Source: Pleurotus djamor (Eukaryota > Basidiomycota > Agaricomycetes > Agaricales > Pleurotaceae). From it: DNA of 64,000 nucleotides. The notes beneath the pieces are model-generated. The model saw only the letters and a list, made by a program, of their open reading frames with translations. It searched no databases and was not told the DNA's origin. Shown here piece after piece: positions 36,030 to 50,204 of this stretch. Location of the stretch: NCBI GenBank assembly GCA_029747585.1, contig JAPEVF010000150.1, positions 25,373 to 89,372 of the forward strand. Direction: 5' to 3'. Every line of letters begins with the position of its first letter. The stretch's first letter is position 1. A program made the translations under genes and the position numbers.

Positions 36030-37380
36030 TGCGCACTGTAAAACAACCGCAGTGTGGAGGCATGAATGGGCCATGGGGGAAAGAATTCGATGATGACATT
36101 CGCGTGGATGGTAAGGGTTCGTTTATGTCAGTTATCCTGTTGCAACGATGGTTCAAAGAGGCGGAGGCTCACCGGAATGACAAAAAGGACAATGAAGAAT
36201 AGCAACTAGTCAAGCTTCCAGTTCAAGCTATATAGGATTGACCCTCTGAGTCACGTCTGACAAAAAAAGACAAAGGGTTGCTACCTTCCAGTATACGCAA
36301 CGGTCAATTGTTTAGGCGCGATTGCGATGATCAAAGTGCACACATCCGTCGAGGCGGTTCCCCTTCGCGGATCAGGTGTTCTTGACCGGGTTTCACGTCG
36401 TCGTTGACGGTGAGCAGACGGCAAGAAGGGACTGCCTCGCAAGTTGCGAACTGCCTCGTATTGGATGTTCCGGCGCTTAACAGATCGTCAAGCGCAGTCG
36501 CCTGAGTGCTTAGGAGGTTCCTATATATAAGTACAACCCCTGTCTTTGCAACGCAGAACTCAATGCCAAGTTGCGACCCTCTTAAGTACTTTACTCAATA
36601 CCCCAGCATCTGGCTGTATTCCTGTACAATAGAATATGATCGTCATTTATGCTCCTACTTTTTTCATATTTCACATCCTGTCTTAACATTNACTGTCCCC
36701 CCGGTCTTGAATGCATTCTCCAATCATGGTGTGAATCCGTACTATGCATTGTTCACAGCCATCCCGTTGAACCTGTTATCCAGAGGTGCACATAACTCAA
36801 TGCCTCATCGTACTCAACCTAGTTAATACCCTTGTCACTAGACAAGCAGCTGCGGTTGTCGCAAGCGCAGCGGACTGCGGGCGAGCAAATCAAAAGCTAC
36901 TAGTCGCCCCCCAAGCCCGAGCACCTCAGGTTCAATTTTTGAGTGATATTCGAGTCGTAAGCAACTGGTCAGGAACTCCGACTTGAATTTATTTGAGCGG
37001 GTCTGTATTGGTCGGACGTTATCCACTGAGTAAAAATCGTGTATGTCAGACGTACAATTGGACGATTGCGATGGTATTACATGTGGGGTATGCAGTACTG
37101 GGGTATGCGGTAGTGGATACAGAGAGAGAGAGAGAGCGCGGTGCGAGAGTGTAAGTATGCCAAAGCAAAGGCAAGGACGGAGTCGTGAGCCAAGCGCGTG
37201 AGTAAAGTACAGGTAGAGCAGCCCATGAGGGTAGGTAAGTAGAGTAGAGCAACGTAGCGGAAGGTACAGTAGGATGAAGTCCGGCGTTTCCATTCGTCAA
37301 TAATGTCAATGAGTATTTGCATCAGCCCGAGCAACCGAAGAAATGGAAAAGTTCATTGTGATGGTCAGCCAAGTAAAGCG
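36030..37380. other. Intergenic, divergent side of unknown gene and 3' side of karyogamy gene
   Basis: No gene supported in 1.35 kb. It includes an N at 36691 and an (AG)n microsatellite at 37121-37136. The part next to 36029 may hold an untranslated leader exon of the minus-strand gene. Confidence 0.4.
37121..37136. repeat. (AG)n microsatellite
   Basis: Eight AG units in a row in non-coding DNA. Confidence 0.85.
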
Positions 37381-39962
37381 CTAGAACGTAGAGCCACCAG
37401 GGTTACACAGCCGATCCGGGATACGAGAAAGCCGCTGCCGACTGCGCGAGCGCCAGTAAGTCAAGCTTGCGAGAGATGTCCTGGGAGTCGCCGTCGAGTC
37501 TGATGGCCTGTGGTTGGACGACGGGCTTAGAGTATGCATGGAGGGAGGAGGACGATCTAAGGAGAAGAGAGGAAGGTCATCTTGCGAGTTTTGTTCTGGC
37601 GGCATGTGTTGCTGTTGTGCACGTCCGGAAGAGCAGCTGGACATGGAACGAAAAATCAGTAATGAAGTCGGGGTCAATGGAAGGGCAGTAAAGCGGCTCA
37701 CTGGCATCGATCCCGACCTCGCTCCCGGGCGCGTAACAGCATTGACAGGGAAGCCACAAGGACGCTCTAGAAAGTCGTCCGAACCAAGAACAGCATCAGA
37801 GAACACCGAACAAATAAGAATGAAACCACAACAGAAAGCTACGAGAAACGACAAACCGCGATGAACACCATACTCGAACGAACGATATACGATATGACTT
37901 GCATTACCTTGAACGTAACTTGAATCAAGGGGATCGTCGAAAGATAATCCAGCGCATTCGGGTCTTCCGAAAAGTGATGAACTAACACACGTAACGAAGG
38001 CACTGAGCAAGTGACCTTACCTTGTACCAAAAACCCAGCCATCCATCTCAACAGCGGCACCAACAGAAACCCGACCACAGACGAATCATGAGGATCACGC
38101 CGTCGGTTCATTATATCATCACTAATCCTCATGGCTGTCTCGTTAATCGCATTCAAGCCCAAACTAGCCGTACTCGTCAGTCCGTCAACTGCATCGGACA
38201 GCACAGCGATGTTGTGTGCGACTTGGGTGTGATGCTGTTGGATGATGTGGATTTGTGCTCTCGATGCAGAGGCAGCGTCTAGGATGCTATTCGCCGTTGT
38301 TGAGACGGAGGCGACGGTCTGTACAAGGGGGATCGATGGTGTCAGGCCGAGCGGTTGGTAAAAAAGGAGGGTGGACAAACTGTTCGGGCATCGGAGAGGC
38401 CAGATTGTAGTTGGACGAGCTGGTCACCAGTTTCGTCCTAGATAAACAACCACAAAAAGTGAGGTGAGGCCAACCGCGCCATCAAGGGGTCGGTGGGTAC
38501 GTACAACCCGTCTATTCAGGGCAGCATGTCGGTCAAATGAAAATTCAAAGATGCTATCCAGCCTCTCCACCAGCGCGCGTTCAAACTCGGGGATCGACGC
38601 TTCCAGTAAACGCATTTGCTATTGAAACCCAAGCAACATGACACAACCGCTCAACTTTCGTCGACAGAAGCCAAACAATAACGTACCCGTTGGGACAATT
38701 CATCCGCCGTTCGCTCTAACTAGCAAACCCACCATCCGGATTATCTGGCGTCAGCGTGGGGGGAATGAGGCGATAAGGGTGGGTAACTGCACACACCCGT
38801 TGAATAGAGGCGGTATATACTTCATTGACACCGAGTTGCCGTTCTTGAGCATTGGCACTGAACAGATCTAACGCCTATTTACCCCACGGTCGTCAGGTAT
38901 AAGCATCCGTATCGATCAAACAGAGTCGAGGAAACATCCATCGAGAGCGGAGAAGATGAAACAGCGCAAACATAAACCAAAACCATAACACATAACTCAC
39001 ATGACTAAACGCCCGCTCGATATGTTTGGTGAGATGGCTGGATGCTATGTCCGTCGCACGAATAAGTGACTCCATTTGGCCATGTAGGTGTTGGATTTCC
39101 TGGTCAAGCGGGGTCATTAGTATCGAAGTGTGAGTAAGAGCAAGAAACGACGGCGATCGTGTTTCGCGTTGGTTCCGGTTGTCAAGATACTCACTTGGAT
39201 GCGCTCGTTCCAGCATTCAAGTGATGACGAAAGCCTATCTTCACGGGCCCGTAGATCGCCGAGGAGCTGGAGCTTCTCCAATGAGGCGTTGCGGTAGATT
39301 TCTCTGGCGACATCTACAGACAGGGTTTTCGTCCGTCAGCGGTCACTTAAAGCACCGCAGGACCTCCCAAACTCACCGATTTCGTTCCAAGTTTTGAATG
39401 TATTGCACAGTTGTGCTAACGCGGTTATGAGGGTGTCGTCATGGAAATGGAGGTTGTGGAGGAACATGGGACTCACGAATATCCCGGAGATATCCAGAGT
39501 AACTTGACCAGAATTGTGCACTCCTGGAAAGGGCACTGAAAGGTCGATGGCGCAAGGTCAGCGCGAGCTACTCCGTGATGAACGTCAAGGAGAAACACAC
39601 TCGACACAACTCCCTTGCGAAGCATCTCTTTCGGCATCCGTAAAGGCACCCGGGGTAAAGAAGGCAAAAGGGGCACATTCTAGTGGCGGAGCATGGTGTT
39701 TTGCGGTCGCCAGTTCGCATAGGGTCATCATGATTGCAGCTTGAGCCCTCAGAAGTCAGCCCCCATCTGTCCAGAGGGGTTTTACCCAGTAAAGATGCGT
39801 ACCTTTGACGCGTTCGTCCTCCAACATATCAAGCTGCGAGCACGTTGTTTGTACAAGGCCCGCTGCTCGCCGGAAGCAATCTGATCGTCGCGCTCGGTGA
39901 TCTAAGGGAATAAACGGGCCCCCCACAAAGAATGCAAACGTCAGACAAAAAGTCAAAGCCAT
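37381..39962 (-). CDS. Kar5/Tht1-type nuclear fusion (karyogamy) protein
   Basis: Starts MALTFCLTFAFFVGG, a signal-peptide-like stretch, followed by a cysteine-rich lumenal domain: DCFRRAAGLVQTTCSQL, then AAIMMTLCELATAKHHAPPLEC, then DALSRSAQFWSSYSGYLRDI and PQLCNTFKTWNEID. These blocks, in this order, are the Kar5/Tht1 family pattern. Then come coiled-coil-like segments (SLEKLQLLGDLRAREDRLSS, QHLHGQMESLIRATD). Near the C-terminus is a hydrophobic segment (LSFLVAFCCGFILICSVF) before a Ser/Arg-rich tail ending in TAG 37383-37381. Family members sit in the ER/nuclear envelope and are needed to fuse nuclear membranes during mating. About ten introns; I traced those in the lumenal domain in frame, and the middle ones less surely. 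Confidence 0.78.
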
Positions 39963-40896
39963 ATGGTACGGAATAACAGATGCATATACCTAGTTCCTGA
40001 ACATGGCCAAGGTCCGCGAAAGCTACGAAATCGGGTTTGTGGCAGTAAGAAACGTGCTCGAAACACGAAATGTCATGTCAGGAAATTGAAATCCTGCAGG
40101 ACAAATCGTGGAGTAGGCCAAGGGACCGAATATACCTTGATCGCCATTTGATGGTGGTGAAACAGAAGAACGCGAAAGCACCTGCGACTTTTCGCGCACG
40201 AGCCACGAAACTGCAGCAGCACAGCGAGCAAGATGAACGATGATGCAAGTCCACAGTATAAGCATGGTCGAGGTAGACGTTGGGACGACGTGATGGAAGT
40301 CGGGAGCAGAGTTGACGTTGTACTCGGCGCGCCAAAAAGCGCCCTGGTGGCTGAAGCCCCTAGAACCCCTATCCTCTGTTTTCTGCCACACATTCCGAGT
40401 TTCGGGGGTGCATGATTGCCTGTGATTGCGCATTCCGTTGAAGTTCCTCGGCCATGTGGACATGTCAGGATGTTCTACACCTCTCTGTGGCAGTACCATG
40501 TCAAGAAACTTGAAACGCGGAGAACGTGGCTTAGGAATTTAGAGATGGTCACCGGAGCCCTGCCGGAACCCCTCATTTATTCCTTCCAGCTGTCAGCGCT
40601 CAGCTTCAAAGAGGGACCGGAGCCGATGTCTTACCACGTTCTTTGACTAAAGGCTTCGGGATCTCGAAGGTAACGGTAACAAGCTAAAGCCCCTAAACTC
40701 CTAGTTTCAGGAGTACTCAGGGGATCGGGATCCAACGTTGCCGGTCCACTTACCGCTCGGTTGAAACGTCTTGCTCTCACACTTCTTTGCCTTTACCCAC
40801 CCTCATGTAAGTGCCAACTCAGTCGTGAGCGCATAAGGAATCTTGACACCAACGGCGTTTCTCAGAAGTAGTAGTAACCAAAGCATTGCGCCAGCC
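39963..40896. other. Divergent spacer between karyogamy gene and GST gene
   Basis: Holds two divergent promoters. A minus-strand ATG ORF at 40499-40023 (158 codons) contains one hydrophobic stretch (MLILWTCIIVHLARC) but has no family likeness. It could be an unassigned exon or chance. Confidence 0.35.
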
Positions 40897-42087
40897 ATGA
40901 CAATCGTTGTACACCATCTCAATGATTCGCGCTCACAGCGCATTCTATGGCTTTTGGTAAGTCATTCGAACCGCCCATATACACCAATGACCCCCCTTGA
41001 TATCAAACCCTAAATCCGCCATCATCTGGTATACCTGGTTCACTGATTCGTCCGTTTTTATCCAGGAAGAACTTCAAGTTCCTTACTCAATCAAAAAATA
41101 CCAACGCACAAAACAGGGCCTCGCGCNCCCCCCGAATTACTCACCATCAGCCCTCTCGGAAAGTCTCCCATCATCACGGACACTGATACGGGGCTCAACC
41201 TACCAGAGAGCGGCGCTATTGTTGGTAAGCACGACAACTCGTTGAAGGGGCCCCTTCCAGTGCATCGTGCATCAAGGGGTTCAGCTTCTTTCTCAACGCC
41301 CTTATGGTTGTGGTCGTAATGCTCACTGGCCGTATCTCTAACACTCAATCTTTAACTTTTCTCAAACAGAGTACCTACTTGAGAAATACGGCAACGGTCG
41401 CGGACAGCCTCCTCCGAGTGGGAAACTCGATAATCTATACTGTAGGAAAAGGCCCTCCTCTTCGCTCCCTCTTAGCCTCCGTCTGACGATACCTTCCTCT
41501 CGTCTCACATTAGATCTACACTACTCGGAAGGCTCCTTCCTCCCAGTGCTCGTCCGCAACATCATCAACAACGCCGTCCGTAGCCAATCGCCTTTCATCC
41601 TCCGCCCCCTCGTCTCCGCGATTTTCAACCAACTCGATGCGGTAACTCAAGCGGAAATGGCTAAACACCTGAAACTGGTAACCCAACATTCCCCGTTCTC
41701 AATTAATATTGATAAATTATCCGCGAAGGTTGAAGCCCACCTCTCCAAAGTCAACGGACCAGGTTACTTCGCGGGCGGCGACGAACCTACTTCCGCAGAC
41801 TACATGATGTCTTTCCCACTTGAAGCGTTAGCTGCTACTGCTCCTGGACGTCTGGGCCCGTACACCCTGAAATACGTCAAGATGATTCAAGAAAGGTATG
41901 CCAGATACTGCTGAAAACATCTCTTCGGTTGCGAATTTTCAGCTAATTGTGGTGACGTTAACGTGTAGACCAGCGTACAAGAAGGTGGGACCACTTCGCC
42001 ACTCTCGGCTTTGGGATCCGTATCATTAACACTGTCGATTTACAGGCTCTTCAACGAGGCGGAAACTATACCTACGCCAAGGCTTGA
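40897..42087 (+). CDS. Glutathione S-transferase
   Basis: Conjugates glutathione to electrophiles or reduces peroxides. The thioredoxin-like half starts MTIVVHHLNDSRSQRILWLL, then EELQVPYSIKKY, LTISPLGKSPII with the cis-proline, and LPESGAIVEYLLEKYG, where E-S binds the glutathione glutamyl group. The helical half includes LHYSEGSFLPVLVRNIINN, GPGYFAGGDEPTSADYMMSFPLEAL (conserved aspartate) and ends GGNYTYAKA before TGA 42085-42087. Six or seven short exons. The C-run with N at 41127 puts the sequence out of frame; the family expects LAPPELLTISP, which needs six C between GCG and GAA. I read this as a base-calling fault in a homopolymer. Class resembles fungal GTT2/Ure2p-like enzymes; assignment is approximate. 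Confidence 0.88.
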
Positions 42088-42850
42088 CCCGAAGCTTCGC
42101 GCTACCAGGGTCAAGCTCTTTCGTATCCTTATTGTACCCTTCCTTTGTACATCAATGATCATCCAAGTCGAAAAGACCATCTTCTCTACTACTCATCACA
42201 ATACACGCATCGTAAGCAGGAGTGCAGTTCCTAAGAAAATCTATTCCAAGGACTTTTTGGGAGAGAGACAGAAGTAGGAGAGAAACTATGATACAATGAC
42301 AGAGACCGATATCCTAGCAAACAAGGGGGGTATGTGGCAGAAAAAAGAAATTGCTAGTGCTGAGGAAAGAGATAATGGGTAAAGAAGTAAGATACAGTTG
42401 GGGGTGGGGTGGAGTGAGGGGGAATACAACGAGAGGGAGAGGGAGAGAATGGGCGGGGAAGAGAGAGTTAGGAAAACGAAGACGAAAGACGAAGGCGATA
42501 CATGCGAGTTATGTGTATGTATGTACGTGCGTATAGATGTAGTGGTAATGTATGATAGATGCAATGGGGGAGAGAAGGGTCATTATCGAGGCGAAACCGT
42601 AGTAGGGTACGTTAAAAAGTGCGAAAAGGTTTTAAGGGATACACAGACGGGATATATCAAGACAAAACAAACAAGTTATCAGGGGAAGCCATCTCCTGAC
42701 GTTCAGTGGGGGTAGTGACAAGAATAGAGACGGAGGGGTATTAGGAATCTCTCCGGGAGATTGGGAGAAGGCAAAGGAGGGGGTAAAGCGTCCATCAACG
42801 GGGAGGGATCGAGGGGAAGGGAAGGGTGAGGGGAGAGGGGGGAAGCGTCT
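42088..42850. other. Convergent 3' spacer, purine-rich
   Basis: Both neighbours end toward this 760-bp spacer. Much of 42390-42480 and 42770-42845 on the plus strand is purine-rich (GAGAGGGAGAGGGAGAG-like). No gene seen. Confidence 0.4.
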
Positions 42851-44137
42851 CTAGCCGCTCCTCGCTTTTCTTGAGTTAGCGGGACCAGCTTGAAGCTTCC
42901 TCTCCCAACATTCATGGCCTTCACCTTGAACCCACATCCCAGTCATCGGATCCCGCTCAAAATCGCCATCTCTGTACCCAAAGCGCTCTTCAAGCAGTTT
43001 GAGCAAAGGATTGCGCAGAGCAGGGTCCATACGGACGGTTTCTCCAGGAAGATAGCAACCAACATTGTGTCGTGAAAGAGACTCCTCGAACAAAGCCTGC
43101 TCGTATGTGCACCCGCAATTGAGATAGCCAGGAGGGGCCATGCGGGGTGGATACGCTCGACGTTCACGTCTAGAATCATGCCAGGCGCAAAGGGCGTTGC
43201 CGGCACGGTTTAAGGAGCAGTATAAACGGATACGAGCTTGCGTACGAAGGTCCCAAGACTTTTGGAATGATTGTGTGGGCGCTGGCGCAGAAAGGGAGGG
43301 AAGCCCCAGCATTGCTGAGGATGAAGACGACATGGACCGATTCAAATGTTGGACCTGAATTCCAAGCTGGCGGGAACGTTCTTCGGCTAGAGCTTTCTGG
43401 TTCTGCGCTTCGTGGAGCTTCCTCCTGAGATTCTGGATCTCAGCTTCGGCATCTGAAGGAGGGTGGAGGGACGCAGACATTGGAGAATGTGATTGCGAGA
43501 AGTGGTAGTCGTAAGCAGATGGCGAAGGTGTAAAGGGGGGTGATTGGGGCGAAAGTGATTCGGGGGATACGTTACGATAGGTCGAGGTATAATTAATGTA
43601 TTGGCCTGGGTCGTCGTGCGATGGGACAAGACCTGGAACAACGGGATACACATCATGATGACCAGAGGCGATCTGTTGTTGGGGTTGACTTGGCAGCCAG
43701 CCCATATTGGGAAAGTCATCTCGAGGAGCGGGCGAAGCACCCGTTCGGGGATGGCTAGAGATATGAGCATCTCCCATGGCGTTAGACAGACTGGACGTCA
43801 GGCGGGACCGAGGTCGCGAAAGGGAGGAGCCCGAAGGCCAGTTGGTGTAATCTGCAGGTGATGTTGCCATGAAGGAAAGATCGTCTAGCTGTCGGTTACA
43901 AGAGTCGCGTGGTAGAGCTGGGTAAGGTCGTGGTCGTTTAGGGCTTAAGGAATTAGTGTGTCTTCGACGAATATTAGGTGGTATGGCAGAAGTGACAGGA
44001 AGCGATGACGGCCGAAGCGGTATTGTAGGTGAATATAGCAAAGAGTGTGAGGCGTCTGAAGGAGAGGCTTCCAGTTTGATGTCTATGGCTCCGTCCTCTC
44101 GAGGTAGGTTCCGAAGCTCGTTATAAGTCGTACACAT
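42851..44137 (-). CDS. Conserved fungal protein of unknown function with coiled coil and Cys-containing C-terminal domain
   Basis: About 428 aa from ATG 44137 (MCTTYNELRNLP); the frame is open upstream to an ACTGCCAG acceptor, so one or more earlier exons may exist. The first 250 residues are Ser/Pro-rich and probably disordered. A coiled coil follows (EAEIQNLRRKLHEAQNQKAL, AEERSRQLGIQVQHL). The last 130 residues look like a folded, conserved module: RIRLYCSLNRAGNALCAWHD, RMAPPGYLNCGCTYEQALF, GCYLPGETVRMDPALRNPL and ERFGYRDGDFERDP. The cysteine spacing could bind metal, but I know no characterised family with it. A regulatory or scaffold role is guesswork. Confidence 0.7.
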   Translation of the reverse strand: MCTTYNELRNLPREDGAIDIKLEASPSDASHSLLYSPTIPLRPSSLPVTSAIPPNIRRRHTNSLSPKRPRPYPALPRDSCNRQLDDLSFMATSPADYTNWPSGSSLSRPRSRLTSSLSNAMGDAHISSHPRTGASPAPRDDFPNMGWLPSQPQQQIASGHHDVYPVVPGLVPSHDDPGQYINYTSTYRNVSPESLSPQSPPFTPSPSAYDYHFSQSHSPMSASLHPPSDAEAEIQNLRRKLHEAQNQKALAEERSRQLGIQVQHLNRSMSSSSSAMLGLPSLSAPAPTQSFQKSWDLRTQARIRLYCSLNRAGNALCAWHDSRRERRAYPPRMAPPGYLNCGCTYEQALFEESLSRHNVGCYLPGETVRMDPALRNPLLKLLEERFGYRDGDFERDPMTGMWVQGEGHECWERKLQAGPANSRKARSG

Positions 44138-45301
44138 CCCGGGTGATGATGATACTGGCAGTGCAGAGAGAAAACAATGGATGAGACACAAGTAGCGACG
44201 GAGTAAGCGTGGTTTCCTCTGGACGAGGCTAAGACTCGCGGACCAAGAGGGGAGAGCAGTGCGACTACCTAGAGATGTAGATGGCGTCAGTTGCGAGGAG
44301 CGGCAAGATCAGACTACTACGCACGCGGAGGTCGTGAGGGTGAGGGTGATGCCTCTTGGGAGTAGAGCAACGAAGGGCTGTACTACTTATTTGCTGATCC
44401 CACATCGCAAGGATGCCAGGATCTCGGGCAAAGACTCCGCTCTTGAGGGTCAATCCTCCGTCAGGTCAGCCTCAGGCAGAGGGTGATTTCGTGCAAGTCA
44501 AATTCCGGGAAAGTACCCTGAGTCCTTGGTCTGGGTGGTTACTGGGCTTTGATGGCATTTCCTTTTTAGTCGAAGATAATCAAAACATGATCGTCACAGG
44601 CAAGTGACGACTAACCTGATCGCTGATACACTTGAGCTGGCCCCTTGGCCTGTGCGTCCCAAGCGAAAACACTATATTGTGAAAATTAAAAATGACCATA
44701 TATTTTTGGAGATCAAAGAAGTTGACAACCTATAACGGACCTGAAACACCAATCGTTACCCTCCGATCTGGCAAGCCTTCCGTCGGAGGCCGGGGTGTGC
44801 CCATATCCGAGAGGCCACAATGAAACTGGGCAAGATTGAGATCCACAAATTGGGGCTCGAGCTGATGAACACGTCGCGCTCGCTTCGAAGCGGGCTTAGA
44901 TTGGCGTTGAAGCTCAGAAAACAAAGTCTCCAAGACGGCAGGAGTGCATGACAGGTCCTGTCAATGAGTCGTCGCAGCACAATTCAGTACGTGAATAGAC
45001 TGTACATGCGTGGAGAGATGAGATGACAGCAAGTGTGTTGAGCAAGCTAATCGTCAATCAAGGCACGGTAGAGTGCACGCGCTCCAACGAGTGAATTGAG
45101 CGAGCCCAAACAGCAGCGGCGTCAACGCGGGAGAGATGAACGACGATCATGAGCAGACTTTCACTTGAGGACTATTGCGACAATGTTGGAGGAAGTAGAC
45201 AGATTGGTTGACGTAATGACATAGACTGGAAGTAGCCAGGCCCAGTTGAGGTTGAGATGAGTCTATGAAACCGAGCACATACGTCTCTTGATACGGTACC
45301 A
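44138..45301. other. Gene-poor stretch
   Basis: No family likeness in 1.16 kb. A plus-strand ATG ORF at 44413-44607 (64 codons) and several short minus-strand ORFs exist but cannot be supported. Unannotated 5' exons of the preceding minus-strand gene may lie at the left end. Confidence 0.35.
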
Positions 45302-45721
45302 TCAGTCTTCGCGGACAGCATCGTTGTAGCGCCGAACCTCTCTCCAAGGACGACCAATTGGAAGCGTTTCACTGGGACAGAGCGCAAATCAGTCAGATAG
45401 TTAACAACAGAGCAATATTGCCAACTCCCTACTGACCTTGTCCCCGAGGGCAGTTCCACTTCGCCAGTAGCTAGGTCAACGTGAACCGACTTTGTAATTT
45501 CCACCGCCGGTCGACCATCACATCTAAGGTATTCAATCGTACCATGCGCTTCCGAGCACCACTGTGTTCACTGACAGTTTGAACAGTCGCGGTACAGGAA
45601 AGCAGTGGACTGTCTGCTTGCCGTTCGACACGGTGTGCTCGCAAGTGTACTGCAAAATTTCAGCAATTTGACAAGGTCGCGTCTGGGAAGAATCAGCATC
45701 CTTTGCAGCGTGCTGGGCCAT
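45302..45721 (-). CDS. Small cysteine-containing protein resembling mitochondrial Som1
   Basis: Three exons (45721-45576, 45523-45437, 45371-45302; 303 nt) give 100 aa. The core reads PCQIAEILQYTCEHTVSNG, then VHCFPVPRLFKLCDGRPAVE, followed by a short acidic strand and the end IGRPWREVRRYNDAVRED. The pattern C-x(8)-Y-x-C ... C-x-P-x2-RLF-x2-C is how fungal Som1 proteins look; yeast Som1 works with the mitochondrial inner-membrane peptidase (Imp1/Imp2). Four spaced cysteines suit import and oxidation in the intermembrane space. The short length and two introns within 420 bp would be easy for an automatic annotator to miss. It is head-to-head with the S-adenosylhomocysteine hydrolase gene, 221 bp apart. 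The family call is by motif pattern only. Confidence 0.65.
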
Positions 45722-45942
45722 GTTTCTTGCTGACAATAATGATGTTGATGATCCGGTGAATCGAACTCTGGGTTAAGGACTCTGCGTGCGGTTGGCTGAA
45801 CTCTGGGTTGGGTTGAGGTTGGGAGAAAAAACAACTGGAGGCCAGCTCGGAGTCTGCCGATCCACTGATAAAACGACCCCTAGCTCCCATTTTCCCTTCC
45901 ACTTCTCCTCCTCCCCCACATCCCAAGTTCACGTCCTCAGAA
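45722..45942. promoter_or_regulatory. Shared bidirectional promoter, som1-like / SAH hydrolase
   Basis: Divergent starts only 221 bp apart. A pyrimidine-rich stretch (CTTCTCCTCCTCCCCC) lies about 35 bp before the SAH hydrolase ATG, typical of strongly expressed fungal genes. Confidence 0.5.
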
Positions 45943-47782
<1,840 letters not shown>

Positions 47783-48141
47783 ACGGTCTAGTCCGTTACG
47801 CGATCGTGTTGTTGCAGCACAGTGGCCTCAACGTGCCATTTTGACTCAACTTCTTTGGCGTCATATTTTGGGATTTTCTTCCTTCCACCTTGCTTTCCTT
47901 ATCTTCTCCCATCGCATCTGAAAATTGTAATCGACCGCATAACATCAAAGCACATACGCATTGTACTCATTAACTAGAATTGCATTCAACTGTTCGTTAA
48001 AGATACTTGCTCCCCACCTCAAGCTCGAAAACGTCCTGATGAAGCCCCTGACTATCCATATCCCTTTCTGTAATATCCATCATCTTGACCAGAGTAGTGC
48101 ATGGGATGGTTTTACAGCATTATCGGTCCTTGTAGTCCACC
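47783..48141. other. Spacer after SAH hydrolase
   Basis: About 360 bp that should hold the SAH hydrolase 3' UTR and the promoter of the next plus-strand gene. Nothing else seen. Confidence 0.4.
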
Positions 48142-50033
48142 ATGGCGGACAAGGCTATCTCGCCTCTGGGTCCCATTGACCCATCGTCTCGTCCTAGTGA
48201 TGATGAACTCGAGAAAGAGAAAACTGCGCCATGGATCCTCCGCAAGCTCGTCGGCGTATGTCGAACCATCTTGCACTTCCACCACCTACCTATGCGCTGA
48301 TATTACTCTTTGCAAAAACTTCTGTAGTCAATGACTGGTCGGATAGTCATGTCATCGTACGAATCTTTGCGTGCAGCAGGGACAAGCGTCGTTTGCCTCT
48401 CTCCGGTACTAGCATCCCCCTTCCTTTCATTATCTGGACTGGGATCAAACGATCATGTTTCACAAATCATAGTGGGGCGATTCCTCGCCGTTCCTGTTAC
48501 CTTGCATCCGATTCAGAGATCTCGCGGTCCACACCGTCATAGCCGCTACGGTAAGTTCCCCATCTTTTGATGCACTCTGTCACTCGGGCCTCTTCAAGAT
48601 CGGTTCACGATCCTGGAGACTTTGTGCTCCTCGCGTCTCCCCGCTCGGTTGGCATGTTTGTGCTTGACATGAGCGCACGCGTGGAACACATTGCTCATGG
48701 TGGTTTCTTTTAGGGTGGCATGGCAGCAGTAGCAGCGCCTGTGATGGGTCCTTTATCGGACGCAATGGTCACGTCCTTCGGGGAGGGCATCATTGTCAAA
48801 GTCGGACTCCACGTTGGTTTCGAGCTCGGCACCAAGGTCGCAAACGACCTTGTTTTTGATAAGACACTCAAACATGCGATACCCATCCACTCTGACAAGC
48901 TTGAGACCACTGCTGTCAAAACGCTCCTCATCACCCTCAAATTCAAGCACACGACTGAGGATGCAGCCCTTGGGTTTTACCGTAGCAGTGTTCATCAGTA
49001 AGTGTTCCGCCACAGATGTTCCCCCTTCTTTCTCTATGTTCCTCCGCGCCCTTCTATCAATATGTTTCCGAGATCACCATGATCAAAGACTCTGACATGA
49101 AGTTCCACAGAGATTCTTCGTTGTTCGCGTCAGTAAAGGATTACCTCTCAGTTGAGAAGGGATGGTTCTCCCCGTACCTGTTCGCAAGTGGCCGCCGTCC
49201 AGCCATACCGAGGTCCATGAAACCTGACATAATCTTCTGCCATGCTCCCTTTCTCATTGGTATGTCCTGATGATCACTGTTCTTTGATTGCGCTTCAAGG
49301 CCCAGTCATTATGACCCATTATTTTCCAGGCGATTATAGCATCGGAGAAACTCTGTTGGCGGAGTCGGCTTGGGTCTTCCCGTTTGCTACCCGATCAACC
49401 CCTTCGTCCAACGCGAAAATCGAGGAAGAAGATTTTAACCTATCACTCCCGTCTCTATCCCTACCATCTCTACCAAAGCTTTCGCGCCTGGGTGACGTGT
49501 TTAGCCACTCCAGGACTCCCTCACCCGAACCTGCTCTCGCACCCCCGCCACCCGTAGTCGTCCCTCGCAGAATGGTCATCATGATCGTCGGCATTAAACC
49601 TCACCGGAAACTGTGGACCACAAGTGCTCGTCCAAGCGAGAGCGTGATGAATTATCTCCTTCTGAACGGATGTCCTGCCGTCGTTGTGCCTGTCAGGACG
49701 GGTAGTCCTTTGATTGCCTGGGATACTCTCACACTAGAGCACTTGTGGGATATTGAACTACCCGAGGTATCAAACGTTCCCTCAAAATCGGGGCAGTTTG
49801 AGGGCATTGTGAACGTTCTTCTCGAATACTTGGATTTCTGTGTTGATTGGGAACGCTTTGAGCTTCCCGGGGAGATTGAGAATCAAGGGGGTGAGCTTGG
49901 CAAATGCAAGGCTACTCTAGAGGCAGCTTTGCAGATGGCTGTGTCGGCTGCTGTCAGAAGTGGTGCAAGTCAGGCAGTCAAGGACGAGGTGGACGCTGAT
50001 AGGGCAGGCATTGCAATGTGGCGCATCCCCTAA
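48142..50033 (+). CDS. Conserved fungal protein of unknown function
   Basis: Starts MADKAISPLGPIDPSSRPSD; intron 1 (GTATGT to TTCTGTAG, about 48254-48327) keeps frame into SMTGRIVMSSYESLRAAG and IIVGRFLAVPVTLHP. A splice into AVAAPVMGPLSDAMVTSF (donor near 48550, acceptor near 48727) also keeps frame. Then come VANDLVFDKTLKHAIPIHS, YVSEITMIKDSDMKFHRDS, a proline-rich disordered stretch (SLPSLPKLSRLGDVFSH), and a folded-looking end: VVPRRMVIMIVGIKPHRKLW, MNYLLLNGCPAVVVPV, AWDTLTLEHLWDIELPE, EYLDFCVDWERFELPG and a final alanine-rich helix. The last exons are open to TAA at about 50031. I do not recognise the family; the exon near 49015 is uncertain. Confidence 0.6.
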
Positions 50034-50204
50034 CTCCTTAGGGGTGCGGGTTTGACGAATCAGAAATGACTTTCGTTTTGCGGTTGCGTTCCTTGATCGA
50101 GTCAGCGACGGCCGGCGCACCGCCTTTACGCCCCAGCTTCAGTGTATAAAATTCATTGCATGTTTTATCATCGATCGTCTAATTTTCTTCGCTTCCTCTC
50201 AACG

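Noticed and set aside
42398..42715. Plus-strand ORF in the GA-rich region
   Set aside because: Compositional artefact of a purine-rich 3' spacer between two convergent genes.
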